From positions 1-64,000 of the forward strand of contig NZ_BFCH01000026.1 of NCBI RefSeq assembly GCF_003112775.1: a stretch of DNA of 64,000 bases, written 5' to 3'. Source of the DNA: Mycobacterium montefiorense (GTDB lineage Bacteria; Actinomycetota; Actinomycetes; Mycobacteriales; Mycobacteriaceae). The notes under the pieces were generated by a model that was given only the letters and a program-made list of their open reading frames with translations, was not told the DNA's origin and made no database searches. Shown one piece after another: positions 50,895 to 60,695 of this stretch (its first letter is position 1; the number at the start of each line of letters is the position of its first letter). Made by a program: the position numbers and the translations under genes.

Positions 50895-52869
50895 AGGGCA
50901 TTCGTCGCGATACTCGGCGTACACCGGCGGGCCTGACCCGCTGGCGCCGCCGGTGGATCTGCGCGAGGCGCTCGAGCAGATCGGCCAGGACGTGATGGGC
51001 GGGACCTCCCCGCGCCGGGCGCTGTCCGAGCTACTGCGTCGCGGTACCGAGAACATGCGTGGTGCCGACCGGCTGGCTTCCGAAGCCAACCGTCGTCGGC
51101 GAGATCTGTTGCGCCGCAACAACTTAGACGGAACTTTGCAGGACATCAAGAAGCTACTCGACGAAGCGGTGTTGGCCGAGCGCAAGGAGCTGGCCCGGGC
51201 TCTCGACGACGACGCCCGCTTCGGTGAACTGCAGCTCGACGCGCTGCCGTCGTCGCCGGCCAAGGCCGTCCAAGAACTGTCCGAGTACAAGTGGCGCAGC
51301 CCGGAAGCTCGCGAAAAGTACGACCAGATCAAGGATTTGCTCGGCCGCGAGATGCTGGATCAGCGCTTCTCCGGCATGAAAGAGGCGCTGGAGGGTGCCA
51401 CCGACGAGGATCGCCAGCGCGTCAACGACATGCTGGACGACCTCAACGAGCTGCTCGACAAGCACAACCGCGGCGAGGACACTCAGCAAGACTTTGAAAA
51501 CTTCATGGACAAACACGGCGAATTCTTTCCGGAGAATCCGCGCAACATCGATGAGCTGATGGACTCGCTGGCTCAGCGGGCCGCCGCCGCGCAGCGCTTC
51601 CGCAACAGCCTGAGTCCCGACCAACGTGCCGAACTTGATGCCTTGGCACAGCAGGCATTTGGATCTCCGTCGCTGATGCAGGCGTTGAACCGTCTCGACG
51701 CGAACCTGCAGGCTGCCCGGCCGGGCGAGGACTGGATGGGCTCCGAACAGTTTTCCGGCGACAACCCGTTCGGGATGGGCGAAGGCACCCAGGCGCTGGC
51801 CGACGTCGCCGAATTGGAACAGCTGGCCGATCAGCTTTCGCAAAGCTATCCCGGTGCCACCATGGACGACGTCGATCTGGATGCGTTGGCTCGCCAGCTC
51901 GGCGACCAGGCCGCCATCGACGCGCGGACACTTTCCGAACTGGAACGGGCACTGGTTAATCAGGGCTTTTTGGATCGAGGTTCCGACGGCCAGTGGCGGC
52001 TGTCGCCCAAGGCCATGCGCAGGCTCGGTGAGACGGCGTTACGCGATGTGGCACAACAGCTTTCCAGCCGACGTGGCGACCGCGAGCTCCGACGCGCCGG
52101 AGCGGCCGGGGAACTGACCGGCGCCACCCGGCCGTGGCAGTTCGGTGACACCGAGCCGTGGAACATCCCCCGCACGCTGACCAATGCGGTGTTGCGGCAG
52201 TCGGGAACCGCGACACTGGATAACGCGAATCCGGCCCTGAAGATCGCCGTCGACGACGTCGAGGTATCCGAGACCGAGATGCGCACCCAGGCGGCGGTCG
52301 CGCTGCTGGTCGACACGTCGTTCTCGATGGTGATGGAGAACCGCTGGCTGCCGATGAAGCAGACGGCGCTGGCCCTCAATCACCTGGTATCAACCCGGTT
52401 CCGGGCGGATGCCTTGCAGATCATCGCCTTTGGCCGCTATGCCCGGACTGTGACCGCCGCCGAGCTGACCGGTCTGGAGGGCGTCTACGAACAGGGCACC
52501 AACCTGCATCACGCGCTGGCACTGGCGGGCCGTCATCTGCGCCGGCATCCCAACGCGCAGCCCGTGGTGCTGGTGGTGACCGACGGTGAGCCCACTGCGC
52601 ATCTCGAGGATGTCGACGGTGACGGATCGTCGGTGTTTTTTGATTACCCGCCGCACCCGCGGACCATCGCCCACACGGTGCGTGGGTTCGACGACATGGC
52701 GCGGCTCGGTGCGCAGATCACGATCTTCCGGCTGGGCAGCGACCCCGGCCTGGCCCGGTTTATCGACCAGGTCGCGCGACGGGTCGAGGGACGCGTCGTG
52801 GTGCCCGATCTCGATGGTCTGGGAGCCGCGGTGGTGGGCGACTATCTGCGGTCCCGGCGGCGTCGCTAG
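50887..52869 (+). CDS. VWA-domain protein partner of the MoxR ATPase (Rv0959-like)
   Basis: 660 residues. A long charged helical N-terminal region (Asp/Glu/Arg-rich, about 30-430) precedes a von Willebrand factor A domain (about 465-655) with an intact MIDAS: DTSFSMVM (DxSxS), a Thr in GTNLHHAL and the Asp in VTDGEPTAH. ATG 50887 is inside the end of the ATPase gene. Such proteins cooperate with the ATPase in assembling or activating other proteins; the client is unknown. Its stop shares CTAG with the convergent acyltransferase. Confidence 0.85.
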   Translation: MAKGHSSRYSAYTGGPDPLAPPVDLREALEQIGQDVMGGTSPRRALSELLRRGTENMRGADRLASEANRRRRDLLRRNNLDGTLQDIKKLLDEAVLAERKELARALDDDARFGELQLDALPSSPAKAVQELSEYKWRSPEAREKYDQIKDLLGREMLDQRFSGMKEALEGATDEDRQRVNDMLDDLNELLDKHNRGEDTQQDFENFMDKHGEFFPENPRNIDELMDSLAQRAAAAQRFRNSLSPDQRAELDALAQQAFGSPSLMQALNRLDANLQAARPGEDWMGSEQFSGDNPFGMGEGTQALADVAELEQLADQLSQSYPGATMDDVDLDALARQLGDQAAIDARTLSELERALVNQGFLDRGSDGQWRLSPKAMRRLGETALRDVAQQLSSRRGDRELRRAGAAGELTGATRPWQFGDTEPWNIPRTLTNAVLRQSGTATLDNANPALKIAVDDVEVSETEMRTQAAVALLVDTSFSMVMENRWLPMKQTALALNHLVSTRFRADALQIIAFGRYARTVTAAELTGLEGVYEQGTNLHHALALAGRHLRRHPNAQPVVLVVTDGEPTAHLEDVDGDGSSVFFDYPPHPRTIAHTVRGFDDMARLGAQITIFRLGSDPGLARFIDQVARRVEGRVVVPDLDGLGAAVVGDYLRSRRRR

Positions 52870-54218
52870 CGCATTACCGTGCTGCTGGTGCGCCAGCCCG
52901 TCGCGGCAGTCAGCGAGAATTCATTCAGAGCGCTTGCAATATGCTGTTGCAGTTCATCATTCGAGTTGTCGCGGCCGAGCTCATAGGCGAGGACCGTGAC
53001 GAAGACCTGTCCGTGTACTCGTCCCGACAACAACGCGAGCGCTCCGTTGGTGCGGTGCATCGTCGTGTTGGTCACGCCCGGGTAGACCGACTTCATCGCG
53101 AAGTGGTCGGCGTCCGTGCCGTCCGGCCGGTTGGTCGCCGGATCGATCGCACCGAGGTTCGATGAGACGACCGTGGTTGCACTGCCGGTGACGACGCTGA
53201 TCAATCGCCGGAAGACGGGCTTCGGTATCAACGGAACCAGCGGCAGCAATGTCCACCGCTCGTCGGGCAGCTCCTGATGGGCGATCAACGCCTGCTTGAT
53301 TGCGGCGCGAATGTCGCGCAGGCCGGTCGTCGCGGTTGCCGGTTTGACCGTGACGTCGACGTTGATCACCGCGTTGGCGCGGGTATCTCCGGGGGCGCGC
53401 TCATTGAGCGGCATCCCCACATTGACCGAGCCGTCTGCGGCGACCCGCCCCACGCGCTGGGCGAGGTGGGTTGCTAACCCCGCGAGCAGCGCGTTGCTGG
53501 TGCCCCCGAGCGATTCTGCGCGGGCATCCCACTCGCCGGCGTCGAAGAAGAGCATCGCCATGGGCAGCGTGATGCTTTCATCCGGTCCGCTAAAGCGCTT
53601 TTTCGGTGTGCGGGCGGTGGACCCGGCGCCGTCGCGTCCGCGCCGGGCCATGCGCGCCGCGGCGACGACGGCGCGACCCATATCTGCTGTGTCGCGCGCG
53701 GTTTGGCGTGCGTCCTGGTACAGCGTCCGCCACTGCCGTCGCGATGATGCCGCCGGCCACGCGATGGCGTCGTCGCGTCCGCACGCCGCGTCGGCCAGCG
53801 CCTCGCACAGCCCGACCCCGTCGGTGAGGCAATGTGTGACAACGAAGCTGACCACCGCTCCGCCGTCGGTCAGCGGCAACGCCGCGAGGTGCCACCCGGG
53901 CCCGTGTTCGGCATCCGGGCGCTCACTGGCCTGCCGGTCGAGCCACGCGTCGATTTCCGCACGCGGCCGCGGCGTCGCGGCGATCTCGAGGCTGGGCCGA
54001 TCGCTCGGCGATACCCAGCGATGGCGGCCGAACGGCAAGGGGGACCGTTCGATGCGCCGCGATAGCCGTCCCCGCCCGAGGTGGCGGTGGAACTCTCGCA
54101 GACCGTCGATGTCGATGGCGTGCTCGTACACCCAGATACATTGCAGCACACTGGTCGTCGCTGTTGCCCGCTCGCCGAGAAAGAGTGTTTGGTCGGCTAG
54201 ATCCAGCACGTTGCTCAT
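52866..54218 (-). CDS. WS/DGAT-like condensation-fold acyltransferase
   Basis: 450 residues. The fold is of the CoA-dependent acyltransferase/condensation superfamily. The active-site motif is THCLTDG (HxxxDG; the usual first His of HHxxxDG is Thr). SNALLAGLATHLAQRVG, VNVGMPLNER and VVSSNLGAIDP resemble the WS/DGAT (wax ester/diacylglycerol acyltransferase) C-terminal region. It starts 3 bp after the PapA stop on the same strand, so both are one transcription unit. Acceptor unknown; triacylglycerol, wax ester or a glycolipid are possible. This gene pair is not in M. tuberculosis at this locus as I recall. Confidence 0.75.
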   Translation of the reverse strand: MSNVLDLADQTLFLGERATATTSVLQCIWVYEHAIDIDGLREFHRHLGRGRLSRRIERSPLPFGRHRWVSPSDRPSLEIAATPRPRAEIDAWLDRQASERPDAEHGPGWHLAALPLTDGGAVVSFVVTHCLTDGVGLCEALADAACGRDDAIAWPAASSRRQWRTLYQDARQTARDTADMGRAVVAAARMARRGRDGAGSTARTPKKRFSGPDESITLPMAMLFFDAGEWDARAESLGGTSNALLAGLATHLAQRVGRVAADGSVNVGMPLNERAPGDTRANAVINVDVTVKPATATTGLRDIRAAIKQALIAHQELPDERWTLLPLVPLIPKPVFRRLISVVTGSATTVVSSNLGAIDPATNRPDGTDADHFAMKSVYPGVTNTTMHRTNGALALLSGRVHGQVFVTVLAYELGRDNSNDELQQHIASALNEFSLTAATGWRTSSTVMR

Positions 54219-54221
54219 ATT

Positions 54222-55700
54222 CTAGGCCGCCTCGTTGTCGTCTTCCGTAGGGGCAACGACGTACAGTCCGTCCGAATTAACCATGGTGCCAACCGTGATC
54301 GACGCTTCCCGGGTCTTGCCGACGACGCGGGCGAAGATCCGATTCAATGTCTCGATGTACTGGCGCACCGACTCACGCGCTATCTCGTTGTCCGGGAAGG
54401 ATATCGTCACGGTCGTTCGTTCGGCATGCCTGTTGATCCACACGTTGACACCGCCCGCCGACAGACTGTCGCCGTAGGTACCGAATTTCGTCTCCGCCCA
54501 CAAGCCGTTCAGCGGAATCTTGCGGAAATCGAGGAAAGACAACATCATCGGCAGTTGCGTGGGCAGCTTGATGCCCAACTCGTCCGGTGTCGCCAACTCC
54601 AGCACTCGCTGGACCGGCACATGACCAAGGTCCTTGGCTGCGTCGAACGACTTCTGGGCGGCGCGGGCCGCCTCGGGGAATGAGACGCCCGCGGTCGGCA
54701 CGGTGACCGGAACCATGCTCGCGAACCAGCCCACCGTCATGGTGTCGATGCCCGGTGTCCTGGTGTCGCGGGCGGTGAAGCCGTGGTGGATCTCGTTGCC
54801 GGTCAATTCATGCGCGGCCAACGCCGTGCATGCCAGGACTCCGCCGAGGAATCGGGCACCGGCCGTGACGCAGGTGGCGTCGAACGCCTCCGTTTGGGCC
54901 GCATCCAACAATTCGACGGTCACCAAGTCGCCTGCGGTGCTACTCCACGTGTTTCCCAGTGGCAGTGGGAAGCTCGGCCAGTTGCCGTCGGTGTCGCGCG
55001 CGTAATCGATCCAGCCCTTGATCTCCGGGGAGGACAGAGTCAGGGCGCCAACCTTCTCGCGCTGGCGCGCGGTGTAGTCGCAGTAGCTCCTGAGCTGGGC
55101 AGGCGTGCCGGACTGGTGCGTCGCGCCCTGCGTCAGTTCTTGATACGTCAGGTGGATGTCGAAGAAGATGATGCCGGCGGACAGGCCGTCGATGTGCAGG
55201 TGGTCGACGCTGGCGTAGAAGGTGAAATAGTCGGTGTGCTCGACGATGCCGAAGGTGAAGCAGCCCCATTCGTGCGTTTCACGAGGCGTCGTCAAGACGT
55301 GGGTCCGAACTTGGTCAGGCGTCATCTGACCCCACGACACGGGCATCAGATCGATGGCATCGGGGTCGTCGATCGCGCGGCGCACGATGACGCCGTTCTC
55401 GAATTCGAACCAACTGTGGTAAGTGTCGTGACGGCGGACATGGGCGTTGATCGCCGCGGTCATTGCCGCAATGTCGCACTCGCCGGCGATGTCCCACGCC
55501 ACGACCATCAGGCGCGGTAGCTGCCTGTCCATTGCCTTGCCATGGTAGGCAGACCAGAGATGTTGCGCCTGTTGGTAACTCGGCGCTAGATCACCTCGGC
55601 GCGCGGTGCGGGCCGCTTCATGTGCCGTGGGTAGGGCCGTCCACATGGTGAGTGGACCATGCGGCGGTTGCCATTCGTTGATGTTCCCGAGTGCGACCAT
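54222..55700 (-). CDS. PapA-family polyketide/trehalose acyltransferase
   Basis: 492 residues. Strong resemblance to PapA1/PapA2/PapA3, which acylate trehalose in sulfolipid and acyltrehalose synthesis: INAHVRRHDTYHSWFEFENG, TFYASVDHLHIDGLSAG (active-site HxxxDG), PEIKGWIDYA, ELTGNEIHHGFTARDTRTP and NEIARESVRQYIETL follow the same order. ATG 55700 fits the PapA N terminus; a longer frame to 55826 lacks homology. No pks, mmpL or fadD gene is adjacent, which is unusual for papA genes. Lead gene of a two-gene unit with the WS/DGAT-like protein. Confidence 0.85.
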   Translation of the reverse strand: MVALGNINEWQPPHGPLTMWTALPTAHEAARTARRGDLAPSYQQAQHLWSAYHGKAMDRQLPRLMVVAWDIAGECDIAAMTAAINAHVRRHDTYHSWFEFENGVIVRRAIDDPDAIDLMPVSWGQMTPDQVRTHVLTTPRETHEWGCFTFGIVEHTDYFTFYASVDHLHIDGLSAGIIFFDIHLTYQELTQGATHQSGTPAQLRSYCDYTARQREKVGALTLSSPEIKGWIDYARDTDGNWPSFPLPLGNTWSSTAGDLVTVELLDAAQTEAFDATCVTAGARFLGGVLACTALAAHELTGNEIHHGFTARDTRTPGIDTMTVGWFASMVPVTVPTAGVSFPEAARAAQKSFDAAKDLGHVPVQRVLELATPDELGIKLPTQLPMMLSFLDFRKIPLNGLWAETKFGTYGDSLSAGGVNVWINRHAERTTVTISFPDNEIARESVRQYIETLNRIFARVVGKTREASITVGTMVNSDGLYVVAPTEDDNEAA

Positions 55701-56021
55701 TTCCCAGCCTCGCTGTATGTGATGCCGACATTGCCTGTGCGGCGTGCGAGTGACGGAAAGGCAATTCGCGCATAGTTTTTCGCGCAGCCTAACTACACCC
55801 TTCGCGCTGGAATTCTTGCGACGCACTTCCCGATGTGCCTGCGCCCAAACCTTGGACGTCGCTTGTACCCCCCCGAGCCGCTGGTCTGGACGCTAGTCGA
55901 CAGATGAGGCTATTTCGGGCTTTTGCGAAGATATGCAATCCCACGCATTTTCACCGCGGTGCCAGTAACCTTTACCGCCCGATCGGGATGGCGCCTGAAT
56001 ATCGGGGCAAGGGGCGTCGGA
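55701..56021. other. Intergenic region upstream of papA-like gene
   Basis: About 320 bp, with somewhat lower GC than the genes around it. It should carry the promoter of the acyltransferase pair. Short frames here have no recognisable product, and I see no clear palindrome or RNA gene. Confidence 0.5.
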
Positions 56022-56621
56022 TTATTGGTGGGGTCTGCGGGCTTTGCGCTTGATACCCACACCGCCCCACAGCGAAAAGCCGTGGATATTCACTCTGGGT
56101 GCGCCGGGCGTACCTTGGCCGACGTTCTCGCGATCGAAACCGCCCATCACCCCGCGGCCGCGGATCTCGACATTGACCTCCGGCGGCAGCAGGATGTTCT
56201 GCGCACCCATGATCGAGACCACGTGGATATCGACTTCGGTCGACGTGAAATCGGCGTAGCGCAGATCCACCACCCCGCTGCCCCACAGCGTGAACGTGGT
56301 CAGCTTCTTGGGTACATTCCATCGCCCGCGACGCTCGAATCCGCTCAGCAGCGCCAGCAGCAGCGTCGACGGCGCCGGATTCGGGTTACCGCCCCGGCGT
56401 GGGCTTAGCGGTCCAGGCAAATCGGCTCGCAGTTTGTCCAGCTCTTCATAGGTCGTCGCCGCATAGGCCCTGGTCAAACGGTCTTCGTAATCTTTGAGCT
56501 GCAAGCGACCCTGCTCAGCCGCATAGGCCAGTAATTGTGCAATTTGGATGCGGTCGGTATCGGCCGCCCGCGACAAATCACCGCGGGCTTCCTTCGCATC
56601 GTTGCGCGCCGAATCGCTCAT
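56022..56621 (-). CDS. DUF1707 SHOCT-like protein (Rv0966c-like)
   Basis: 199 residues. N-terminal DUF1707 domain (about 10-65; RAADTDRIQIAQLLAYAAEQGRL, then EDRLTRAYAATTYEEL) and a C-terminal half resembling the LiaF/cell-wall-stress response domain (FTLWGSGVVDLRYADF, VDIHVVSIMGAQNILLPP, VNIHGFSLWGGVGI). No transmembrane helix. ATG 56621 is used; the extension to 56657 is doubtful. Corresponds to Rv0966c. Role unknown, possibly envelope-stress sensing. Confidence 0.82.
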   Translation of the reverse strand: MSDSARNDAKEARGDLSRAADTDRIQIAQLLAYAAEQGRLQLKDYEDRLTRAYAATTYEELDKLRADLPGPLSPRRGGNPNPAPSTLLLALLSGFERRGRWNVPKKLTTFTLWGSGVVDLRYADFTSTEVDIHVVSIMGAQNILLPPEVNVEIRGRGVMGGFDRENVGQGTPGAPRVNIHGFSLWGGVGIKRKARRPHQ

Positions 56622-56696
56622 CACCCACGAGCGTACGACGTACAACTTTTGCTGCAAGAGGGTTGGCTAAATCGAAACCATCCTCCTACGCCCCGG

Positions 56697-57506
56697 TTAA
56701 TCGCGGCCGGCATCGTCGTTGGCGGGCGGGGCCCAACTGGGCGGACGTTTCTGCAGGAACGCAAGCATGCCCTCACGCGCCTCATCGGAGACAAACAACC
56801 GCGCGGATTCCTCAGCAAGCCGTTGCGCGTCGCGGTCGAATCCGTCGAGTACGGCGGACGTCGTCAGCGCCTTGGATGCCGCCAGCCCCTGGGGCGACCC
56901 GCGGCCGATGTCGGCGACCAGCTTGGCGACCGCGGCGTCCACGTCGTCTGCGGCCATCGTGACCAATCCGATCTCGGCGGCCACGCCCGCGTCGAACGTC
57001 TCGCCGGTCAGGTAGTAACGAGCCGCTGCCCGCGCTGACAGCTTCGGCAGCAGTGTCAGCGAGATGATCGACGGGGCGACACCAATGCGCGCCTCGGTCA
57101 GCGCGAAAGTGCTGCGCGGCCCGGCCACCGCGATGTCGCAGGCGCCGACCAAGCCGAATCCGCCCGCGCGAACATGACCGTTGACGGCCGCGATGACCGG
57201 CAGCGGCGAGGAGACGATGGCGCGCAGCAGTGCGGTCATCTCCCGGGCCCGTGCCGAAGCCATCTCCAAGGGGCTACCGCCGCTGGCCTCGCTGAGGTCC
57301 GCTCCAGCGCAGAACGTGCCGCCGGCGTGGCCGAGCACCACCACCCGCACCGCCGGATCCGCTGCCGCATCCTGCAATCCCTGGTGCAATTGGCTGACCA
57401 GAGTGGTCGACAACGCGTTGCGGTTGTGCGGCGAGTTCAGCGTCAGCCGGGCGAACGGACCCGCGACGGTATCCGGCCCGGCGTATTCGACGAAACGATT
57501 TTCCAT
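56697..57506 (-). CDS. echA7: Enoyl-CoA hydratase EchA7-like
   Basis: 269 residues, crotonase family. Both oxyanion-hole segments are present: GHAGGTFCAGADLSEAS and AAVNGHVRAGGFGLVGACDIAVAG. Same length as my memory of Rv0971c. It lies last in a six-gene operon with acyl-CoA dehydrogenases and an acyl-CoA carboxylase, resembling leucine/isovalerate or acyclic-terpenoid catabolism, where it would hydrate the glutaconyl-type intermediate (inference). Confidence 0.87.
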   Translation of the reverse strand: MENRFVEYAGPDTVAGPFARLTLNSPHNRNALSTTLVSQLHQGLQDAAADPAVRVVVLGHAGGTFCAGADLSEASGGSPLEMASARAREMTALLRAIVSSPLPVIAAVNGHVRAGGFGLVGACDIAVAGPRSTFALTEARIGVAPSIISLTLLPKLSARAAARYYLTGETFDAGVAAEIGLVTMAADDVDAAVAKLVADIGRGSPQGLAASKALTTSAVLDGFDRDAQRLAEESARLFVSDEAREGMLAFLQKRPPSWAPPANDDAGRD

Positions 57507-57516
57507 TAGTCGCGCT

Positions 57517-58683
57517 TCAGTAGCTTCGGGGCAGGCCCAGGGATGTCTGTGCGACGAAGTTCAGCACCATCTCGCGGCTGACCGGCGCGATCCGCCCCAG
57601 CCTGGCCGAAGTCAGCATCGCCCCAACTCCGTACTCTTTGGTCAGCCCGTTGCCGCCCATCGACTGCACGGCCTGATCCACCGAACGGGTAGCCGCTTCG
57701 GCCGCAGCGTATTTGGCCATATTGGCGGCCTCCGCTGCGCCCGCATCGTCGCCGCTGTCGTAGAGTGTTGCGGCCTTCTGCAACATCAGTTTGGCCAGCT
57801 CGACCTCAATGTGACACTGCGCCAACGGATGTGACAGTCCTTGGTGTGCGCCGATCGGCGTTCCCCACACTTGGCGGGTCTTGACGTAGTCGGCGGCCTT
57901 GTCCAGTGCGAACCGGCCCATGCCCACCGAGCTGGCTGCGCCCATGATCCGCTCGGGGTTCAGGCCCGCGAAAAGCTGTGCGATCGCGGCGTCTTCGGCC
58001 CCGACGAGCGCATCGGCGGGCAGCCGGACATCGTCCAGGAAGACCTGGAACTGGCGCTCGGGGCTGATCAGCTCCATCTCGATGGGGGTGTAGGTGAAGC
58101 CGGGAGAGTCGGTGGGCACTACGAATAGTGCCGGGCGCAGCTTGCCGGTCTTGGCTTCCTCGGAGCGAGCCACCACCAGCACGGCCTGCGCTTGGTCGAT
58201 ACCGGAGATAAAGACCTTCTGGCCCTTGAGAATCCAGTCGCTGCCGTCCCGGCGCGCCGTCGTGGTGATCTTGTGGGAGTTGGACCCGGCGTCGGGCTCG
58301 GTGATCGCGAATGCCATCGTGCATGTGCCGTCGGCGATGGATGGAATCCAGCGCTTCTTCTGCTCCTCGGTACCGAACTTGCTGATGATGGTGCCGTTGA
58401 TCGCGGGCGAGACCACCATCAGCAGCAGCGCGTTGCCCGCGGCGGCCATTTCCTCCATGACCAGTGACAGCTCGTACATTCCGGCGCCACCGCCGCCGTA
58501 TTCCTCCGGCAGGTTCACCCCGAGGAAGCCGAGCTTGCCTGCCTCGGACCACAATTCATCGGTGTGCTGGTGGGCGCGCGCCTTTTCCAAGTAGTACTCG
58601 CTGCCGTAGTTGGACGCCCACGCGGCCACCGACTTGCGCAGTGCCTGGCGCTCCTCGCTTTCGATGAAGCTGGTATCGGTCAT
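57517..58683 (-). CDS. fadE12: Acyl-CoA dehydrogenase FadE12-like
   Basis: 388 residues, FAD-dependent acyl-CoA dehydrogenase. CTMAFAITEPDAGSNSHKI and WILKGQKVFISG are the FAD/substrate signatures, with QAVQSMGGNGLTKEYGV towards the C terminus. The active-site base is in the YGV/ARLGRI region. Its ATG directly abuts the accA2 stop with no gap. Corresponds to Rv0972c. Confidence 0.92.
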   Translation of the reverse strand: MTDTSFIESEERQALRKSVAAWASNYGSEYYLEKARAHQHTDELWSEAGKLGFLGVNLPEEYGGGGAGMYELSLVMEEMAAAGNALLLMVVSPAINGTIISKFGTEEQKKRWIPSIADGTCTMAFAITEPDAGSNSHKITTTARRDGSDWILKGQKVFISGIDQAQAVLVVARSEEAKTGKLRPALFVVPTDSPGFTYTPIEMELISPERQFQVFLDDVRLPADALVGAEDAAIAQLFAGLNPERIMGAASSVGMGRFALDKAADYVKTRQVWGTPIGAHQGLSHPLAQCHIEVELAKLMLQKAATLYDSGDDAGAAEAANMAKYAAAEAATRSVDQAVQSMGGNGLTKEYGVGAMLTSARLGRIAPVSREMVLNFVAQTSLGLPRSY

Positions 58684-60690
58684 TTAAGAATCTCCTTTTG
58701 CTTGGCCGTTTTCTTCAGAGGCGTCACCGGGTGCTTCGACTATTGCCAGGACGGCCCCGACTTCGACTTGTTGACCGGTCGTGACGTTCAGTGAGCTGAG
58801 CACGCCGTCGGACGGCGCGGTGATGGTGTGCTCCATCTTCATTGCCTCCAGCCAGATCAGCGGCTGACCGGTTGTGACGCCCTCACCCACCTGCGCGCCG
58901 AGCCGGATGACGTTACCGGGCATCGGCGCCACCAGCGACCCCTTGGCGACGGAGGAACCCGGCTCGGGGAACCGGGGCGCCGCGTCCAAATGAACCGGCC
59001 CACGCGCCGAGTCGACGTAGACGTCCCGGCCATAACGAGCAACGGCGAAGCTGCACGCCACCCCGTTGGCATCGGCGAGCACCACCTCATCGGGTGCCGA
59101 TGAGACTAGTTGCACCGGTTCATCGCCGGCCAGCACTAATCCTGTTCTGGTGAAACGATATTCGATCCGGTGCTCGGTATCGTCGTCGTCGCAGTAGGTC
59201 TTGACCTGATAGCCCGAGGTCAGGTTTCGCCAGCCGCTGGGCATCGAGCCGAACACGGCGGCCGTCGCGCGATTGTGCGCGGCCTCGGCGAGCGCAGCGG
59301 CGATCGCCGACATACGCACGACGCCGTTATCGCCCAGCGGCGCCGACAGCTGTGCCAGGCCGTGGGTGTCGAAAAATGCGGTGTCGGTGGCACCGTCGAG
59401 GAACGCCGGATGCCGCAGCACGTTGACCAGCAGCTCGCGGTTGGTGCGCAGCCCGTGCAGTCGCGTCCGAGCCAGTGCGTCGGCAAGCACCAGCGCGGCT
59501 TGGTGGCGGGTCGTCGCGTAGGAGATGACCTTGGCCAGCATCGGGTCGTAGTGAATCGACACAGTTGATCCGTCGACGATGCCGGAGTCCAGCCGGATTC
59601 CGGTGCGCCGGGCAAGCGGGCCGAACTGTGCCCGGGTGCCCGGCACGTCGAAGGCGTGCACCGCGCCGGCTTGCGGCTGCCAGCCCCGCGCGGGGTCTTC
59701 GGCGTAGAGCCGGGCTTCAATCGAATGGCCCTGGGCGACAGGAGGTTGCGCATCCAGACGGTCGCCGTCGGCGACCGCGATCTGAAGTTCGACGAGGTCG
59801 AGCCCGGTGGTCTCTTCGGTGACCGGGTGCTCAACCTGCAGCCGGGTGTTCATCTCCAGGAAGAAGAACTCACCGTCGTCGTCAGCGAGGAACTCCACCG
59901 TTCCGGCACCGGCGTAGCCGATCGCACCGGCGGCCAGCCGGGCGGCATCGAACAACTTGGCCCGCATCCCTGGAATGCGTTCCACCAACGGCGAGGGCGC
60001 TTCTTCGATGATCTTCTGGTGGCGCCGCTGAATCGAGCATTCCCGTTCGCCGACGGCCCACACGGTGCCGTGGGTGTCGGCGAGCACCTGAACCTCCACA
60101 TGGTGGCCGGTCGGCAGATATCGCTCGCAGAACACGGTCGGATCGCCGAACGCGGACTGCGCTTCGCGCTGGGCGGCGGCGACTTCGCCTGCCAGAGCTG
60201 ACAACTCGCGGACCACACGCATTCCGCGGCCACCGCCGCCCGCGGAGGCCTTGACCAGCACCGGCAGCTGCGCCCGCGTGACCGAGTCGGGGTCGAGTTC
60301 GTCGAGCACCGGCACCCCGGCCGAGGCCATCAGTTTTTTGGACTCGATCTTGGAGCCCATTGCCCGCACCGCGCCCACCGGCGGCCCGATCCAGGTCAGG
60401 CCCGCGTCTTCGACGGCAGCCGCGAAATCGGCATTCTCCGAAAGGAATCCGTAGCCAGGGTGCACTGCGTCGGCGCCGGCGGCACGGGCGGCGGCGATGA
60501 TGGCCTCGGCGTTGAGATAGTCGTTGGTCCTGTCCAGCCGGACCCTAGCGTCGGCCTCGGCGACGTGCGGGGCCGCGGCGTCCGGGTCGGTGTAGACCGC
60601 GACGGTGCTCAGGCCGAGTCGCCGGCAGGTCGCGAAGACCCGGCGGGCGATCTCGCCGCGGTTGGCAACCAGTACTCGAGTGATTCCCAT
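58684..60690 (-). CDS. accA2: Biotin-dependent acyl-CoA carboxylase alpha subunit AccA2
   Basis: 668 residues: biotin carboxylase domain (about 1-450; RVLVANRGEIARRVF, HPGYGFLSENADFA, KASAGGGGRGMRVV, ECSIQRRHQKIIEEAPSP, FLEMNTRLQVEHPVTE) and C-terminal biotin carboxyl carrier domain with the biotinylated Lys in WLEAMKMEHT. Start ATG 60690. It pairs with AccD2 five bases upstream. Corresponds to Rv0973c. Confidence 0.94.
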   Translation of the reverse strand: MGITRVLVANRGEIARRVFATCRRLGLSTVAVYTDPDAAAPHVAEADARVRLDRTNDYLNAEAIIAAARAAGADAVHPGYGFLSENADFAAAVEDAGLTWIGPPVGAVRAMGSKIESKKLMASAGVPVLDELDPDSVTRAQLPVLVKASAGGGGRGMRVVRELSALAGEVAAAQREAQSAFGDPTVFCERYLPTGHHVEVQVLADTHGTVWAVGERECSIQRRHQKIIEEAPSPLVERIPGMRAKLFDAARLAAGAIGYAGAGTVEFLADDDGEFFFLEMNTRLQVEHPVTEETTGLDLVELQIAVADGDRLDAQPPVAQGHSIEARLYAEDPARGWQPQAGAVHAFDVPGTRAQFGPLARRTGIRLDSGIVDGSTVSIHYDPMLAKVISYATTRHQAALVLADALARTRLHGLRTNRELLVNVLRHPAFLDGATDTAFFDTHGLAQLSAPLGDNGVVRMSAIAAALAEAAHNRATAAVFGSMPSGWRNLTSGYQVKTYCDDDDTEHRIEYRFTRTGLVLAGDEPVQLVSSAPDEVVLADANGVACSFAVARYGRDVYVDSARGPVHLDAAPRFPEPGSSVAKGSLVAPMPGNVIRLGAQVGEGVTTGQPLIWLEAMKMEHTITAPSDGVLSSLNVTTGQQVEVGAVLAIVEAPGDASEENGQAKGDS

Positions 60691-60695
60691 GGGGC

